This document shows, one piece after another, positions 32,506-42,390 of a stretch of DNA of 64,000 nucleotides. The notes beneath the pieces are model-generated. The model was given only the letters and a program-made list of their open reading frames with translations, did no database searches and had not been told where the DNA came from. This DNA comes from CALNBC01 sp040768925 (lineage in GTDB: Bacteria; Bacillota; Clostridia; Christensenellales; CALWSW01). The stretch is from NCBI GenBank assembly GCA_040768925.1, contig JAXGLZ010000002.1, positions 310,001 to 374,000 of the forward strand, read 5' to 3'. Position numbers and translations under genes: made by a program. Within the stretch, counting starts at the first letter, position 1. Each line of letters opens with the position of its first letter.

Positions 32506-32550
32506 TTTCACGAAGATTAGTGTATTACAAACCTTCCCCGCTGTCAAGCA

Positions 32551-33240
32551 TCAGAATTTGATGGGATTGAGCTTGATTCCCGGGCCCATGGTAGAGGTCA
32601 TGACGACGCTCTTGAGGTATGCGCCCTTGGCGCTGGCGGGCTTCGCCTTGATGACCGCTTCCATCAGGGTCTTGACGTTCTCGGCGAGCTTCTCTGTTCC
32701 AAAGCTCTTTTTGCCCACGGGAACGTGGACGATGGCGGTCTTGTCCACGCGGTACTCGACCTTACCGGATTTAATCTCCTTGACGGCGCGGGCGATGTCC
32801 ATGGTGACGGTGCCGGACTTGGGGTTCGGCATGAGCCCCTTGGGGCCGAGCACGCGGCCGATGCGGCCGACGACGCCCATCATATCCGGGGTGGCGACGC
32901 AGACGTCGAACCCGAACCAGTTTTCCTTCTGGATCTTCTGGATCATCTCTTCGCCGCCGACGAAATCGGCGCCGGCTTCTTCGGCTTCCTTGAATTTATC
33001 GGCCTTGGCGATGACCAGGACCCGGGCGGTTTTGCCGGTTCCGTGGGGCAGGACCACGGCGCCGCGGACCTGCTGGTCTGCGTGGCGGGGGTCTACGCCC
33101 AGGCGGATGTGCAGCTCGATGGTTTCATCGAATTTCGCCGTCGCGGTCTTTTGAACCAGCTCGATCGCCTCTTCCGGGTCGTAGAGCTTCGTGCGGTCGA
33201 CGAGCTTCGCGCTCTCGACATATTTCTTGCCATGCTTCAT
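32551..33240 (-). CDS. rplA: Ribosomal protein L1
   Basis: The 229-residue protein has the usual L1 length and signature (KHGKKYVESAKLVDRTKLYD, IGRVLGPKGLMPNPKSGTVT). It forms the L1 stalk that moves deacylated tRNA from the ribosome. It lies between rplK and the L10 leader, and has a GGAGG site before the ATG. Confidence 0.97.
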   Translation of the reverse strand: MKHGKKYVESAKLVDRTKLYDPEEAIELVQKTATAKFDETIELHIRLGVDPRHADQQVRGAVVLPHGTGKTARVLVIAKADKFKEAEEAGADFVGGEEMIQKIQKENWFGFDVCVATPDMMGVVGRIGRVLGPKGLMPNPKSGTVTMDIARAVKEIKSGKVEYRVDKTAIVHVPVGKKSFGTEKLAENVKTLMEAVIKAKPASAKGAYLKSVVMTSTMGPGIKLNPIKF

Positions 33241-33320
33241 TGATATTACCTCCCTGTGGTGTTAGCGGCAGGACAGTTCCTTCCTCCCACTGATTGAGAC
33301 TCCCGTCAATCGTAACTTCG

Positions 33321-33746
33321 TTAATCGACAACCACAACGCCCATGGAACGGGCGGTGCCCGCGACCATGCTCATCGCGGCTTCGACGCTTGCGGCGTTCA
33401 GGTCGGGCATCTTGGTGGTGGCGATCTCGCGCAGCTGGTCCTTGGTGATCTTCGCGACCTTGTCGCGGTTCGGGCGGCCGGAGCCGGATTCGATGGCGCA
33501 GGCCTTCTTGATCAGGACGGCTGCGGGCGGGGTCTTGGTGATAAACGTGAAGGAACGATCCTGATACACCGTGATGACCACGGGGATGATCAGGCCGGCC
33601 TGCTTGGCGGTACGCTCGTTAAACTCCTTGCAGAAGCCCATGATGTTGACGCCGTGCTGGCCAAGGGCGGGACCGACGGGCGGGGCGGGAGTCGCCTTTG
33701 CCGCCGCGATCTGTAGCTTGACAAAACCTGTGACTTTCTTTGCCAT
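33321..33746 (-). CDS. rplK: Ribosomal protein L11
   Basis: ATG 33746, with AGGTGCAACTGC before it, gives the standard 141 residues (AKKVTGFVKLQIAAAKATPA, PVGPALGQHGVNIMGFCKEF). It binds the GTPase-associated 23S rRNA and is needed for stringent response signalling. It lies between nusG and rplA in the conserved order. Confidence 0.97.
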   Translation of the reverse strand: MAKKVTGFVKLQIAAAKATPAPPVGPALGQHGVNIMGFCKEFNERTAKQAGLIIPVVITVYQDRSFTFITKTPPAAVLIKKACAIESGSGRPNRDKVAKITKDQLREIATTKMPDLNAASVEAAMSMVAGTARSMGVVVVD

Positions 33747-33879
33747 TGCAGTTGCACCTCCGAGTAAAATGTGGTGATGGCGGAGGTTCGCGCCCAAATT
33801 GAGGCAGGCGCCCTCCTCCCACTATAGCAACCGGACTGTGGCGACTGCGGCGCCAAAAATCCGGATACCTAGCGTTTCT

Positions 33880-34413
33880 TTAAATCTTTTTGACGTGGAC
33901 GAAATCCACGGTCGTGGGCGTGTCCTTGCCCATCATGTTGATCAGCACGGTAAGACTTTGGTTCTCTTCGTCTATCGCGCTGACGACGCCGGTAAAGTTG
34001 TCAAAAAGGCCGTTGGTGATGCGGACGGTGTCGCCCAGGGCGACGTCCAGCTTGATCGAGACCTTTTCAACGCCCATAATGGCGACTTCCTCATCCGTGA
34101 GGGGGACGGGATCGGTTCCGGGACCGACGAAGCCGGTCACTCCGCTGGCGTTCCTGACGACATACCAGGACTCGTTGTCCATAATCATCTTGACCATGAT
34201 GTAGCAAGGGTAAAGCTTGCGCTGGACGACCTTTTTCTTGCCGTCCTCCTTGGTCTCGATAACCTCTTCAGTTGGGATCTTGATCTCGAGTATGCGGTCC
34301 TGCATGTTCCGGTTTTCCACGGTTTTTTCAAGGTCGGTCTTGACCTTGTTCTCGTAGCCCGTGCGCGTGTGGACGACATACCAGCGGGGGATCCCGTCGC
34401 GAATCTCTGCCAT
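33880..34413 (-). CDS. nusG: Transcription antitermination factor NusG
   Basis: The 177-residue protein has the NGN domain (PRWYVVHTRTGYENKVKTDL ... LYPCYIMVKMIMDNESWYVV) and the C-terminal KOW domain (LGDTVRITNGLFDNFTGVVS). NusG binds RNA polymerase and links it to Rho or the ribosome. The gene follows secE by six bases. Confidence 0.96.
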   Translation of the reverse strand: MAEIRDGIPRWYVVHTRTGYENKVKTDLEKTVENRNMQDRILEIKIPTEEVIETKEDGKKKVVQRKLYPCYIMVKMIMDNESWYVVRNASGVTGFVGPGTDPVPLTDEEVAIMGVEKVSIKLDVALGDTVRITNGLFDNFTGVVSAIDEENQSLTVLINMMGKDTPTTVDFVHVKKI

Positions 34414-34419
34414 GTTTTC

Positions 34420-34677
34420 TTACTTGACCAGTAGGCGCATGCCTTCGCCGAATACCATGTCCAGCACGCCGATCAGCGCCGAGGACAGGATGATAAACAC
34501 GATGACAGCCCCTGTGTAGGTGAGCAGGTCTTTTTTGCTTGGCCAGGTGACGCGCTTCAGCTCTGCGACGACATCCTTGCAGAAGCGCCCGAAACGAAGG
34601 AAAAGGTTGGGACGTTTTTCCTTCTTTTTGGTGACGCGCTTGTCCACCTTGTTTGCCAGTTTTGCTTCGTTTGCCAT
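34420..34677 (-). CDS. secE: Preprotein translocase subunit SecE
   Basis: The 85-residue protein has a basic N-terminal extension and a single membrane helix at the end (LTYTGAVIVFIILSSALIGVLDMVF), with the conserved RFCKDVVAELKRVTWPSKKD motif. SecE clamps SecY in the export channel. It lies between rpmG and nusG. Confidence 0.95.
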   Translation of the reverse strand: MANEAKLANKVDKRVTKKKEKRPNLFLRFGRFCKDVVAELKRVTWPSKKDLLTYTGAVIVFIILSSALIGVLDMVFGEGMRLLVK

Positions 34678-34708
34678 TGATTTTGCCCCTTGTAGTCTTT
34701 TTGGGAGA

Positions 34709-34858
34709 TTACTTGGTCTCCTTATGCTCGGTGTGCTTCTTGCAGAACCGGCAGTACTTGCTGAACTCGAGGCGGTCGGGATCGTTCTTCTTGTTCTTCA
34801 TGGTGTTGTAGTTGCGCTGCTTGCATTCCGAGCAGGCAAGGGTTACTTTGACGCGCAT
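34709..34858 (-). CDS. rpmG: Ribosomal protein L33
   Basis: The 49-residue protein (MRVKVTLACSECKQRNYNTM ... LEFSKYCRFCKKHTEHKETK) keeps both CxxC pairs (Cys9/Cys12 and Cys36/Cys39), so it is the zinc-binding form. GGAGG lies seven bases before the ATG. It is the first gene of the operon and follows the promoter at 34944-34973. Confidence 0.95.
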   Translation of the reverse strand: MRVKVTLACSECKQRNYNTMKNKKNDPDRLEFSKYCRFCKKHTEHKETK

Positions 34859-34943
34859 GTCGGTGACCTCCTGCGGCTGCGGGCAAGCCCGCGACCGGTG
34901 AATTAAAAGTACGGACTCCCACCCTTGGCAGAAGACCTTTGTA

Positions 34944-34973
34944 AGAATACCACAACAAACGTTTCTGTGTCAA
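34944..34973 (-). promoter_or_regulatory. Promoter of the rpmG-secE-nusG-rplKAJL operon
   Basis: On the minus strand a perfect TTGACA (34973-34968) is followed after 18 bases by TATTCT (34949-34944). The AT-rich stretch 34974-35179 upstream also serves the divergent protease locus, where a TATAAT occurs near 35134 without a clear -35 box. Confidence 0.8.
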
Positions 34974-35179
34974 CCGCAATTTCAATCCCTGCATACAATT
35001 TCATCCTTGCGTTTTACGTTTGCTATTGTTTTTGTTCAGGGACGATTATTGCCAATTACATTCTTGAAAAAAGTGCAATTTTAATTTTATATTAACTTTA
35101 GCATTATTTTCCAAAAACTTGTCTTTTTAAGTGCTATAATTTGGTTGTAGGATTTTTCCATCCGACCAGAAAAGAGCAA

Positions 35180-36336
35180 ATGATGAAAAAAATATTCACG
35201 CTGCTATCCTCTCTCGTCCTGGCTTCTTTGCTCTGTTTTTCAAGCCTTGCCTACTTGATACTGCCATCACCTGGCGATTCGCGCGCTATGTACGAACTTC
35301 AGGAGATTACACCACAAAACAACTATTTCATCTATCTGGATCAACGCGCCTTTTTAGGGAACAACTATGGCGGACGATATGACGATGGCGATAAAACTGT
35401 AATACAAATCTCGGGCAAGAATTATGACACAATTGCTCCAGCATTCACAAATGCATTTCCTGATTTTGAAGTACAGCGTGTTACCTACTCTTTTTCGGAA
35501 CTATTTGATATATACTCAATTATTTCCGAGCATATGAAATCCAAAACACCTTACACAATTGCGTCTGTTGGCATCTACGAAATTGACAATTGTGTAATTG
35601 TCGGGATTGTTGGACTTACTGACGAGATCAAGCACAGTATACGAAAGAATATTGTTGATTCACCCGCGTTAAAATTCGAGAATATTAAATCATTACCCGA
35701 AGGAACTGCCCTTGTCTCTGCAGGGGGGCCAATTGAAAAGCAAGGTGGCGGCAGTTCCAGCTCTTGCGTAGCTGTGTTGCGAAATGGCCTAGGCGGTTTT
35801 ATCACGCATGCGCACAATCGCTTTATCGGCGATGTTATCCTAAAAAGCGGCGAACTTGCCGGTACCATAATTGCGCAATCGCCAGAAAACGATGCGTCTT
35901 TTGTTCATCTTTCGCCAAATTTGAGCGCAACAAACCTAATTTTGCAACTGGTCAGGCAATTTTCATGTATGGCACGGCAAATGCAGGCACATCCGTAAAA
36001 ATGTATGGACGGAACGGAATGAAGGAAGGTTCCGTAATTTCTAGGCCCTATAGATACACCTTACCCAATCTTGTTGACGATCAGGGAATCCCTTATCAGA
36101 TCGAAGGGATAAAGGTCGGTTATTACGCAGATTTAGGAGACAGCGGAGGAGTCGTTGTCACGGCGAATGACGTACGTATCATGGTAGGAATGCAAAGCGC
36201 CCGTTCAAGTGATCCGAGCAATCCATATTCACTTTTCACAGATGCTGCAAGCATTTTATCTGGCTTGGACGCAACGCTTCCTTGGCGCGTTTCCCGCATC
36301 GAATACCAAAATCAATTAACTGGAGATACCCAATGA
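35180..36336 (+). pseudogene. Secreted S1-like (streptogrisin-type) serine protease, one frameshift
   Basis: From ATG 35180 the protein has a signal peptide (KKIFTLLSSLVLASLLCFSS), an N-terminal domain of about 130 residues (FLGNNYGGRYDDGDKTVIQI ... EIDNCVIVGIVGLTDEIKHS) like the prodomain of alpha-lytic-type proteases, then the protease domain. His (GFITHAHN) and Asp (ENDASFVHL) are in the first frame. The Ser motif GDSGGVVV (about 36140) is in another frame that starts FATGQAIFMYGTANAGTSVK. Adding one A to CTAATTTT at 35936-35943 gives TNLNFATGQ and one reading of about 386 residues. Family members are secreted and self-activating. It sits between tuf and rpmG, in lower-GC DNA than its neighbours, a sign of transfer. 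The frameshift may be real or a sequence error. Confidence 0.8.
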
Positions 36337-36953
36337 TGAAAACCTTCTCCCTATTTCTGACCGCCCTGCTTTCTCTCAACTTGGCTGGCTATCCGCCTGC
36401 CATGCTGACCCCCGAATTCCTCTCTTTTCTGGGGAACGATCAGGTATTAGCAGACAAAATGAACCCCAATCGGCAGGTTGCTATTGAGAATTACCTGGGT
36501 GGCAGATATGTATACATCATTGAAAAAAAGACTGAAGATGGATACAATCACGTTGTATATTCATTGACCGGTGAGGACGACGCAACTGTGAAAGCCGGAT
36601 TTTACGAAAGGTTTCCTCGGGATTACGATCTGGTTTTCATCGACTATACCCTTTCCGAGCGCCAATCCCTTGAGAAACTGTTCGAATCCATTGACGAGTC
36701 CAGACAGGAGCGGGAACACCACCCTGCCTCGAATGGTCCCATATTCTTTCCCCGAATAGAGATATTGCTCAAAAGGGTTGTCGTGCAGTTGGATCCATTT
36801 AACGACGAAACCATTGCCTGGTTCAAAGCTACCGTCTCGGATGACAAGCGGTTGGTCTTTGAAGATATCCCTATCGCGGACGGCGGACTGTATCCCGAAG
36901 ATTACGGCGATGTGGAAGAAGCCACCCCGGATGATTCTCTTGCGGCGGAATAG
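36333..36953 (+). CDS. Secreted protein resembling the protease's N-terminal domain
   Basis: ATG 36333 overlaps the protease stop (ATGA) and gives 206 residues. A signal-like helix (KTFSLFLTALLSLNLAGY) is followed by a domain similar to the protease's own N-terminal part (NYLGGRYVYIIEKKTEDGYN, AGFYERFPRDYDLVFIDYTL, IEILLKRVVVQLDPFNDETI). No protease domain is present. The coupled gene order and the likeness suggest a free-standing prodomain that could fold or inhibit the protease. That role is inference. The acidic tail (DYGDVEEATPDDSLAAE) is not found in the protease. Confidence 0.65.
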   Translation: MMKTFSLFLTALLSLNLAGYPPAMLTPEFLSFLGNDQVLADKMNPNRQVAIENYLGGRYVYIIEKKTEDGYNHVVYSLTGEDDATVKAGFYERFPRDYDLVFIDYTLSERQSLEKLFESIDESRQEREHHPASNGPIFFPRIEILLKRVVVQLDPFNDETIAWFKATVSDDKRLVFEDIPIADGGLYPEDYGDVEEATPDDSLAAE

Positions 36954-36983
36954 GCTTGTACTTGCCGGCATGTTTTAAACCGG

Positions 36984-37028
36984 AAAGCAAAACACCCGCG
37001 GGCCTTCTGGCCGGCGGGTGTTTTGCTT
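36984..37028. terminator. Two-way terminator between the protease locus and tuf
   Basis: A long stem (AGCAAAACACCCGC with GCGGGTGTTTTGCT) has A and T runs on both sides and separates the convergent genes. Confidence 0.9.
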
Positions 37029-37034
37029 ATGCGT

Positions 37035-38249
<1,215 letters not shown>

Positions 38250-38324
38250 TTGGGGTTGTACCTCCTTGCAGTCCGTACGTTAACTTTTTAAATTGTGCGC
38301 CCGTATCGGGCTGGTCGCGTTTGC

Positions 38325-38398
38325 TGGAGCGGGTGATGGGAATCGAACCCACACGACCAGCTTGGGAAGCTGGAGTTCTGCCACTAAACTACACCCGC
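38325..38398 (-). tRNA. tRNA-Gly (anticodon CCC)
   Basis: The minus strand folds as a cloverleaf: acceptor GCGGGTG/CACCCGC, anticodon stem CCAGC/GCTGG with loop TTCCCAA, T arm GTGGG-TTCGATT-CCCAT and encoded CCA. The anticodon CCC reads GGG. It lies between its promoter and tuf. Confidence 0.92.
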
Positions 38399-38417
38399 AA
38401 GCGGCGCGACCGCTATT

Positions 38418-38446
38418 ATTCTAATGCAGGGGTAGTCCTTTGTCAA
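38418..38446 (-). promoter_or_regulatory. Promoter of tRNA-Gly and tuf
   Basis: On the minus strand TTGACA (38446-38441) is followed after 17 bases by TAGAAT (38423-38418). The start point would lie a few bases before the tRNA. Confidence 0.8.
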
Positions 38447-38486
38447 TCATTTAATGGCATGTTATGCAGCCGGTTATTCACAGTAC

Positions 38487-39131
38487 CTAAAGATCGCGGA
38501 TGTCCCTGTCCGCCATGTATTTCTCAAGCTTGCGCTTGACGCGCTGAAGGGCGTTGTCCACCGCTTTGGGCTGCCTGTTCAGCTCCATGCCGATCTGCTG
38601 GTAGGACTTGCCCAAAAGATAGGAAAGCAGCACCTGTTTTTCGAACTTCGAAAGCTCCTCGCCGATGCAGCTTTCCACAGCCTCGTAATCCTCCCGCCCG
38701 ATGATCAGGTCCTCGGGATTCGTGCTTTTTGTGCTGGAGAGCATGTCGATCAGCGTGCGGTCGGAGCCGTCGTCATAGACGGGCTTGTTCAGGGAGACAT
38801 AGGAGTTCAGGGGGATGTGCTTCTGCCTGGTGGCGGATTTGATCGCCGTGATCATCTGGCGGGTGATGCAAAGCTCCGCAAAGGCGCGGAACGAGGACTG
38901 CTTGTCCTCCCTGTAATCCCGGATCGCCTTGTAAAGGCCGATCATCCCTTCCTGTATGATGTCCTCCCTGTCCGCCCCGATCAAAAAATAGCTTCTCGCC
39001 TTTGCGCGCACAAAATTTTTATATCGTTCAAAAAGCTCGTCGATCGCCTTGTCCTGCCCGTCCCGCGCGATGGGAATGAGCTTTTCGTCCGCCATGTCGC
39101 TCAGCCTGCCGGCCAAAGGATCCGTTTTCAT
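38487..39131 (-). CDS. sigH: RNA polymerase sigma factor SigH
   Basis: ATG 39131 (MKTDPLAGRL) has GGAGG eight bases upstream and gives 214 residues. Region 2 (FVRAKARSYFLIGADREDII, QEGMIGLYKAIRDYRED) and region 4 (VLLSYLLGKSYQQIGMELNR) are typical of SigH. It directs early sporulation genes. The order rlmB-yacP-sigH is the standard one of Bacillota. Confidence 0.93.
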   Translation of the reverse strand: MKTDPLAGRLSDMADEKLIPIARDGQDKAIDELFERYKNFVRAKARSYFLIGADREDIIQEGMIGLYKAIRDYREDKQSSFRAFAELCITRQMITAIKSATRQKHIPLNSYVSLNKPVYDDGSDRTLIDMLSSTKSTNPEDLIIGREDYEAVESCIGEELSKFEKQVLLSYLLGKSYQQIGMELNRQPKAVDNALQRVKRKLEKYMADRDIRDL

Positions 39132-39133
39132 CG

Positions 39134-39649
39134 TTATTCCCTCCGCCATTCGTCCAGCGCAAAATACGTTTCGCCGCCCAGCCTTGTTTCAAGGGCGAAT
39201 TTCTTCCTTCGGTTCCCCGCGTGCTCCGCCATGAGCTTTGCGGTTTTTGCCACCGCGGCCTGAAGCTCCCGGACGGACATCCGGGAAGCGTACGCAAAGG
39301 TCAGCACCTGAACAAGACGGTCGCCGGAAGCGACGGTCATTTCCTCCCCCGCGTGCAGCCGGACGAAGCGCTCGATGTAATTGTCCGCCGTTTCGCCCTT
39401 TTTGGTGTATACCACCGTTCCCACCGGCCTTTTCTGCCTGCCCCTGCCGGTAAAAATCTCCGCCGCCGTTTCCGTGCGCCTAGTCTGGTGGGCGTCGAAC
39501 ACCAGGACGAGCTGCTCGCCGGTGTATCCGCAGTGGCTGGCGAGAATATCCGCCAATTTGTCCCTTGCGGCGGCAAAATCGTCCTCCGCCAGGGCGGTCA
39601 GCTCCTGCCAGGCGCCGATGACGTTGTAACCGTCTACGATCAGGTACAT
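39134..39649 (-). CDS. yacP: NYN-domain ribonuclease of the YacP/Rae1 family
   Basis: ATG 39649 gives 171 residues, starting MYLIVDGYNVIGAWQELTAL, the NYN/PIN-like signature with the first acidic residue. A second acidic site lies in VLVFDAHQTRR, and VYTKKGETADNYIERFV is characteristic of YacP. In Bacillus subtilis the protein (Rae1) cuts mRNA on the ribosome. The start overlaps the end of rlmB by 10 bases. Confidence 0.92.
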   Translation of the reverse strand: MYLIVDGYNVIGAWQELTALAEDDFAAARDKLADILASHCGYTGEQLVLVFDAHQTRRTETAAEIFTGRGRQKRPVGTVVYTKKGETADNYIERFVRLHAGEEMTVASGDRLVQVLTFAYASRMSVRELQAAVAKTAKLMAEHAGNRRKKFALETRLGGETYFALDEWRRE

Positions 39650-40821
39650 TTCGCTGCGGCGTCCTGGCGAACCTTTTCGAATATCAAAACCGCGGCCGCC
39701 ACCGACGCGTTGAGGGAATCCAGCGGCCCTTTCATCGGGATGCCTGCCAGAAAATCGCACTTTTCCCTGAGGATGCGCGAAATCCCCTCGTCCTCGCTTC
39801 CGATGACCAGGGCAAGGGGGCCGGTCAGGGCGCATTCGGACATGGTTTTGCCTTCCGCGTCCGCGCCGCAGATCCAAAGCCCCGCTTTTTTCAGCTCTTC
39901 CACCGCGTTCGAAAGGTTCGCGACCCGGGCCACAGGCAGATAGGCCACCGCGCCCGCGCTGGCCTTGCCCGCCGCTGCGGTGACCGACGCCGCCCGGCGC
40001 TTGGGGATGATCACCCCGTGGGCGCCTGCGCAAAGGGCGGAGCGCATGATCGAGCCGAGGTTGTGGGGGTCGCTGATGGAATCGAGCACGATGATGAAGG
40101 GGTCCTCCCCCCGCTCTTTTGCCTGGGCGAGAATTTCCTCCACCTCGACGTACTGGCACTCCGGCATCCGGGCGATGATCCCCTGATGGTTCGCGGGCTT
40201 CCCGGCGTAACCGTAGGGCAGGGTCATCTCGTCCAGCTTTTGCTTGGTCACTTCGGAAACCACGACCCCCGCGTCCCGCGCCATGCGGACAAGCTCCCGA
40301 AGAGAGCCGTCCTCCGTTCCGGCGGCGGTGACGAGGACGCGGTCGATGGAGCGGCCGCTCTTGATCGCTTCCCGGACGGGGTTGCGGCCGTAAAGGATGA
40401 GGGGAAGCTCCCTGTCGTCCTGAACCGGCTCCTGGGGAACGGGCCGCGGCCTTCTTTCCGCATCCTGAGGATAGGGCCGCGGTTTTCTTTCCGAATCAGG
40501 CCGCGCCGGGCCCGGCCTTCTTTCCCCATCCTGAGGCGCGGGCCTTGGTTTTCTTTGGGGCTTCGGCTTTTCAAACCCGGGTTTTTCGGGCCGGGGGCCG
40601 AAACCCTCCTCCCTTTTTGGGGCGAACCTGCCCTCGGTCCTTTTGCCCTGGCCTTCCTCCCGCTTGGGGGCATACCTGCCCTGGGGCTTTTGGCCCTTGC
40701 CTTCATCCTGCCCGCTCTGGCGGGAGGGCTTTTCGCCATAGAGCGGCCGGCCGTTCTTGAACCCCGGCGCGCGCTGTTTCTTATACGGCAAATGTTTGTC
40801 CTCCGGTTTTATTCGTTTCAA
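39640..40821 (-). CDS. rlmB: 23S rRNA 2'-O-methyltransferase RlmB with long basic extension
   Basis: The C-terminal 250 residues form the SpoU/TrmH enzyme: substrate-binding part (LILYGRNPVREAIKSGRSID) and knotted SAM domain (IIVLDSISDPHNLGSIMRSA, ALVIGSEDEGISRILREKCD). RlmB methylates G2251 of 23S rRNA. The first 140 residues are a low-complexity extension rich in Arg, Pro, Lys, Gln and Glu with loose repeats (RFAPKREEG, ERKPRPYPQDAERRPRPVPQ). Such an extension probably binds RNA without a fixed fold. The gene follows thyX after four bases. Confidence 0.92.
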   Translation of the reverse strand: MKRIKPEDKHLPYKKQRAPGFKNGRPLYGEKPSRQSGQDEGKGQKPQGRYAPKREEGQGKRTEGRFAPKREEGFGPRPEKPGFEKPKPQRKPRPAPQDGERRPGPARPDSERKPRPYPQDAERRPRPVPQEPVQDDRELPLILYGRNPVREAIKSGRSIDRVLVTAAGTEDGSLRELVRMARDAGVVVSEVTKQKLDEMTLPYGYAGKPANHQGIIARMPECQYVEVEEILAQAKERGEDPFIIVLDSISDPHNLGSIMRSALCAGAHGVIIPKRRAASVTAAAGKASAGAVAYLPVARVANLSNAVEELKKAGLWICGADAEGKTMSECALTGPLALVIGSEDEGISRILREKCDFLAGIPMKGPLDSLNASVAAAVLIFEKVRQDAAAKCT

Positions 40822-40825
40822 ACTT

Positions 40826-41626
40826 TCAGGCGTTGTTTGACGCCCATTCGCTCATTTTTTCCTCGAAATCGGGTTCCTGTCCGTGCTTTTTCACGAATTC
40901 CAGCAGTTCCCTGTGCTTTTGCTCCACTTCCCGCATGCGGCCGCAGGACATCCGCCCTTCCGAACATTCCCCGCCGACGCAAGCGGGCCCGCAGTTGCCG
41001 AAAAGCGCGGGGGCGACCGAATAGCAAAGCCCCATCATCGCCCAGGCGAGGGCGTGGATTTCCCACTGGGCGCGGTTGCATCCCCGCAGGCGGAAAAAGT
41101 GGGTCAGCTCCCTGGCGTTCATGGTGACCATCATCTTGGTTTCCGCGGCGTTGGGAAGGACAAACCGCGCGTCCTGCCGGGCGGATTCGTTCCCGCCGCC
41201 CAAGGCGGTCACCCATTCCTCGTACCAGGAGGCGATCGTTTCCATCTGGCGGGTGAATTTTTCCGCCGCGTCTTCTCCAAGGGCTTCTATAGACGGGGGA
41301 ACCACGTAATCAAAGCCGCCCTTTGTCTGGTCCACATACCGCTGGGACTGAACGGAAAAGCTGGCGATCCTGTGCCTGGTGATCTGGGCGAGCAGCGCCC
41401 GGCTGACGCCTTCCACCCCAAAGGTGAAACTGACGTGCTCCACCGGGGACATATGGCCCATTTCCGTCAGCCTGTCGATGAATTCCCGCTGGTCCTTCGC
41501 CTCTATCTTTTCCTTTAATTCGTTTATCATTGCGCCGCTGTAGCACAGCCTTGCCGCCATAGCGACGACGTTTTCCGGCGATGCCGGGGCGGCCAGCAGC
41601 GTGGCGCGAAGTTTTACGCGGCCCAT
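40826..41626 (-). CDS. thyX: Flavin-dependent thymidylate synthase
   Basis: The 266-residue protein has the ThyX motif RHRIASFSVQSQRY and the front part SPVEHVSFTFGVEGVSRALL. It makes dTMP from dUMP with methylene-tetrahydrofolate and FADH2. A Cys-rich segment (CGPACVGGECSEGRMSCGR) follows the core, as in Clostridial relatives. AAGGAGG precedes the ATG. It lies between mrnC and rlmB. Confidence 0.95.
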   Translation of the reverse strand: MGRVKLRATLLAAPASPENVVAMAARLCYSGAMINELKEKIEAKDQREFIDRLTEMGHMSPVEHVSFTFGVEGVSRALLAQITRHRIASFSVQSQRYVDQTKGGFDYVVPPSIEALGEDAAEKFTRQMETIASWYEEWVTALGGGNESARQDARFVLPNAAETKMMVTMNARELTHFFRLRGCNRAQWEIHALAWAMMGLCYSVAPALFGNCGPACVGGECSEGRMSCGRMREVEQKHRELLEFVKKHGQEPDFEEKMSEWASNNA

Positions 41627-41638
41627 TTAGTTCCTCCT

Positions 41639-42097
41639 TCAACCCTTATACGGGCGGGGCGCCGCCGCGTCGGCGACGGCCTCGATCTGCAGCGCCCGGT
41701 TCATCAGGTGCAGCGCCCGCTCCTCGTCGCCCGAAAGATAAGCGCAGCCGATCACCGCCTCAAAAGCCGTGGCGTGGCTGTAATCCTCCGGTTCGGCGTT
41801 TTTCGGCATCGTGTTCGGCTTTGCGTTCCGCGCCCGGGTAAAAACCGCCTTTTCGCGCTCCGTCAGCTCCGCAAAAAGGCCTTTCGCGGCCCTGGCCTGG
41901 GCGGAAGCGCGCACCCTGCTCGCGCTCATCCGGTGCAGGGCCTGAGCCTTCGCGTCGTGGGCGTCGATCAGCATCGTCCTGACGTAAAGCTCAAACACCG
42001 CATCGCCGATATAGGCGAGCACCAGGGGGTTCAGCCTGTCCGCCTCCGCGACTTTTGCGCCGAATTGCGCGGCGATGCGCGTTCTAAGGTCGTGCAT
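41639..42097 (-). CDS. mrnC: Mini-ribonuclease III
   Basis: The 152-residue protein is an RNase III catalytic domain without the dsRNA-binding part: LVLAYIGDAVFELYVRTML and DYSHATAFEAVIGCAYLSG hold the acidic metal ligands. It matures 23S rRNA. The usual upstream neighbour cysS is not here; instead the DNA turns to the divergent cwlD. Confidence 0.94.
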   Translation of the reverse strand: MHDLRTRIAAQFGAKVAEADRLNPLVLAYIGDAVFELYVRTMLIDAHDAKAQALHRMSASRVRASAQARAAKGLFAELTEREKAVFTRARNAKPNTMPKNAEPEDYSHATAFEAVIGCAYLSGDEERALHLMNRALQIEAVADAAAPRPYKG

Positions 42098-42390
42098 GTC
42101 ATCCTCCGGTCAAGAATGGGGCGCCGGGGAGCGCCGGCAGCGCCCGCCGCCGCACAGCCCGAAGCCGCCCGTATGAATGCGGTTCACGAAAAAGGGAAGA
42201 ATCGCGTCGGCCGCGCATGGCGGGCGGCAACTCGGCAATGCGCCCGGCGGAAAGCTTTGGCGCGCGGCCGGAACGCCCCTCCTCCCGCTTTTAGCAAGTA
42301 TATCAATTTTAGGGGCGCAATGGTAGTCCGCCTGGCCTGTTTTCGATATTTTGCTCATATAATTTTATATCACGCCGAGCGGAGGTCCCC
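42098..42390. other. Divergent region between mrnC and cwlD
   Basis: No gene is supported in these 293 bases. The part next to cwlD is AT-rich and holds CATATAATTT near 42355, a likely -10 box without a good -35. A GC-rich part from 42115 to 42290 contains short complementary words (GCGCCGGGGAGCGCCGG) of unknown meaning. Confidence 0.4.
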
